In this document: piece after piece, positions 62,680-64,000 of the stretch | Position numbering within the stretch: position 1 is the first letter of the stretch | Layout of the letters: every line of letters starts with the position of its first letter | Assembly: GCA_017303995.1 (NCBI GenBank) | Contig: JAFLBE010000001.1 | Coordinates: 62,001 to 126,000, forward strand | Origin: Bacteroidota bacterium | GTDB lineage: Bacteria; Bacteroidota; JABWAT01 | Direction of reading: 5' to 3' | Length of the DNA: 64,000 nt | Program-made: the position numbers and the translations under genes | Notes under the pieces: model-generated | Databases searched by the model: none | Seen by the model: the letters and a program-made list of their open reading frames with translations, nothing else | What the model was told of the DNA's origin: nothing

Positions 62680-62784
62680 CTTCACTCTTTTTGATGATTG
62701 AATCAAGTTTGAAAGTTAGCCAAATCATGAAAAAGAAAAAAGAAATAAGGAAGGAAAGTCATTGTAGGTGGCTGCCAATTGCAG

Positions 62785-62882
62785 GAAAAATACTGGATTC
62801 CCGCCTTCGCGGGAATGACAATGTCGGTGTTTTTTGTCAACCTAAAACGTTGTCATCCCGGACTTGATCCGGGATCCATGAC
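62785..62882. repeat. composite palindromic repeat, copy 2 (about 98 bp)
   Basis: Same order as 14027-14126: AATACTGG, ATTCCCGCCTTCGCGGGAAT (62796-62815), spacer with GTCGGTGTTTTTTGTCAA, then TGTCATCCCGGACTTGATCC onward (62851-62882). It sits between the epimerase gene and the possible small RNA unit. Confidence 0.75.
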
Positions 62883-62923
62883 ACCCATATATCCCAGATC
62901 TAACTCAGGTAGGTTTTTCAGGC

Positions 62924-63032
62924 AAAAAAAAACCCCGGTGACCAAACCGGGGCAAACCATGAAGATACAGAAAAGGAGATTCAATAACTGGTTAAATTAT
63001 TGGCTCTTTCTGACGGTATGACCAGTACCATC
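62924..63032 (-). ncRNA. possible small RNA (promoter-terminator unit without gene)
   Basis: On the minus strand a consensus-like promoter (TTG 63068-63066, 20 bp, TAACTTTG 63045-63038) starts a transcript near 63032. A textbook terminator follows at 62952-62924: CCCCGGT (62952-62946 read inversely), six-base loop, ACCGGGG, nine T. The product would be about 108 nt. The only ORF is a 16-codon frame starting a few bases after the start site (MVLVIPSERANNLTSY). It could be a regulatory RNA or a short-peptide mRNA. No known RNA family is recognised. Confidence 0.42.
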
Positions 63033-63037
63033 AGGAG

Positions 63038-63068
63038 CAAAGTTAAGAATCCGGAAATTAATTGTCAA
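63038..63068 (-). promoter_or_regulatory. Bacteroidota-type promoter without downstream gene
   Basis: TTG (63068-63066), 20 bp, TAACTTTG (63045-63038): exact -7 element at normal spacing, reading toward the terminator at 62952-62924. The rest of the 380-bp gap up to the MBL-fold gene shows nothing I recognise. Confidence 0.6.
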
Positions 63069-63261
63069 TAGTTTGGAATCCCTTCCACTTAAAAAAAGTG
63101 GTTGACCTTTAATTCGCCTCCGACAATATTGTAAAAAACACGATGTTCGACTTTAATAAGTAAAGTTTGGGGGTAACCATATTTACAAGTATTTCAGAGA
63201 AATGTTTGGGTGGTTTTCGAAATATCAAAAAGAGATAGTGTAGTATGCTTTTGTAACCGAA

Positions 63262-64000
63262 TTATATGCGGATGACGTCGCCTTTTTCCGCATATTTCTT
63301 TCCTGCAATAACCTTGCATGCAGAGATTGCCGGATCATGTTCGAAAAAGAGTGTCCAGTTTGCTTCCACTGCCTGATTCAGCAGTTTTTTCTTTTCTTCA
63401 AGCATCAGCATGGGTTGAATGTCGTATCCCATAATCCACGGAACTGGAATGTGAGCAGATGTTGGAATCAGATCAGCACAATAAACAAGCGATTCACCAT
63501 CACCTTCAACCTGGATACATTGCATGCCAATGGTATGTCCGTTTGAAACAATTGCCCTGATGCCGGGCAGGATTTCGGTTTCACCATCAACAAGAACCAA
63601 TTTGTTTTGCTGGAAGAGAGGCTCGAAGTTTACTGCAAGATAACTGGCCCGTTCACGTTCATTGGGGTTTCTGGCCCAGTCAAGATTGGCTTTCTGAATG
63701 TAATAAGTGGCGTTTGGAAAAGCTGGGATAATTTCCCCGTTTTTAATTTTGGTTGCACCACCGGCATGATCAAAGTGAAGGTGAGTTAAAATTACATCGG
63801 TAATATCGTCAGGAGTTAATCCTTCAGCCTGTAAAGAATTTTCCAGGGTGTAAGTTTCATTGTTGAGGTGATACATTCCTTTTTGTTTATCATCCCACTT
63901 GTCACCCATTCCCGTATCAACCAGAATGGTACGGCCATTTCCTCTGATTAATAGGGTTCTTAAGGCCATTTCAATCCGGTTTGACTGATCTGCGGGGATT
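63262..64000 (-). CDS. MBL-fold metallo-hydrolase (lactonase-like), N-terminus beyond window
   Basis: Metallo-beta-lactamase-fold hydrolase. The reading frame continues through the right edge: upstream of the first internal Met the frame encodes IPADQSNRIE, which fits the family's usual pre-core segment, so the real start is outside. Zinc ligands are VILTHLHFDHAGG (HxHxDH), NGHTIGMQ (His), YCADLIPTS (Asp) and FFEHDPAIS (His). The plan matches AHL-lactonase and related quorum-quenching or glyoxalase-like enzymes; the substrate cannot be told. At least 245 residues are inside the window. Confidence 0.9.
   Translation of the reverse strand, partial: IPADQSNRIEMALRTLLIRGNGRTILVDTGMGDKWDDKQKGMYHLNNETYTLENSLQAEGLTPDDITDVILTHLHFDHAGGATKIKNGEIIPAFPNATYYIQKANLDWARNPNERERASYLAVNFEPLFQQNKLVLVDGETEILPGIRAIVSNGHTIGMQCIQVEGDGESLVYCADLIPTSAHIPVPWIMGYDIQPMLMLEEKKKLLNQAVEANWTLFFEHDPAISACKVIAGKKYAEKGDVIRI

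Noticed and set aside
62779-63021. ORF encoding YWIPAFAGMT and CHPGLDPGS
   Set aside because: Repeat-derived, as above, and it overlaps the terminator of the possible small RNA.

Overview
The window is a stretch of a chromosome from a Gram-negative, FCB-group bacterium (Bacteroidota, Chlorobiota/Ignavibacteria or a near relative). Three things point there. Eight genes encode secreted proteins ending in a type IX secretion (T9SS) sorting domain with the NYPNPFNP hallmark. Other genes are typical of this group (DUF5686/CarboxypepD_reg outer-membrane protein, CotH kinases, propeller-type sensor kinase). Several promoters fit the Bacteroidota pattern TTG or TTTG, 19-20 bp, TAnnTTTG (best at 14280-14310 +, 63038-63068 -, 24746-24776 -). 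No rRNA, tRNA or CRISPR array was seen. The exact lineage cannot be fixed from this sequence.

Layout. 1-3915: a propeller sensor kinase cut by the left edge, its NarL-type regulator, and a lone receiver behind a triple ATCAGGGT operator. 3936-17622: mostly secreted or envelope proteins (LamG, delta-60 propeller, endonuclease/exonuclease/phosphatase, PQQ-like propeller, DUF5686, a metalloprotease whose start is interrupted by a (CA)11 tract, and a small T9SS protein). 17837-24740: a Kef-like antiporter plus aldehyde dehydrogenase, then a compact five-gene unit of macro domain, NUDIX, K+ channel, cyclic-nucleotide-binding protein and fatty-acid desaturase. 25364-32981: rhodanese lipoprotein, ECF sigma/anti-sigma pair, a lipoprotein, Kup, and two Na+/H+-antiporter-type permeases. 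33240-38299: a sigma-54 activator and a four-gene [NiFe]-hydrogenase operon with the six-cysteine O2-tolerance signature, behind a good sigma-54 promoter and a 32-bp palindrome. 38601-44494: a frameshifted ZIP transporter with an inserted cyclic-nucleotide domain, an ALDH7-type dehydrogenase, a receiver-GAF protein and a CNNM/CorC-type protein. 45359-55215: a lipoprotein, GAPDH, two overlapping sensor-kinase genes, a CotH protein and a T9SS protein. 55244-64000: an ABC-F ATPase, an IS200-like transposase between two 217-bp repeats, TrhO, a second CotH protein, an aldo/keto reductase, a hexose-6-phosphate epimerase, a possible small RNA, and an MBL-fold hydrolase cut by the right edge.

How it works together. 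The cell seems to export many surface or extracellular proteins through T9SS, to control Na+ and K+ with at least five transporters or channels, and to oxidise H2 in the presence of oxygen with a membrane-bound uptake hydrogenase feeding a b-type cytochrome. The hydrogenase accessory (hyp) genes and the T9SS machinery are not in the window.

Gaps between genes are unusually rich in short palindromic and MITE-like repeats. Some enter coding sequence (6404-6479, 34225-34253, 57372-57382). The observations I rate highest are the (CA)11 tract at the metalloprotease start, the transposase-associated repeat with a 110-bp TA-flanked element nested in one copy, the orphan promoter-terminator unit at 62924-63068, and the macro/NUDIX/channel operon.
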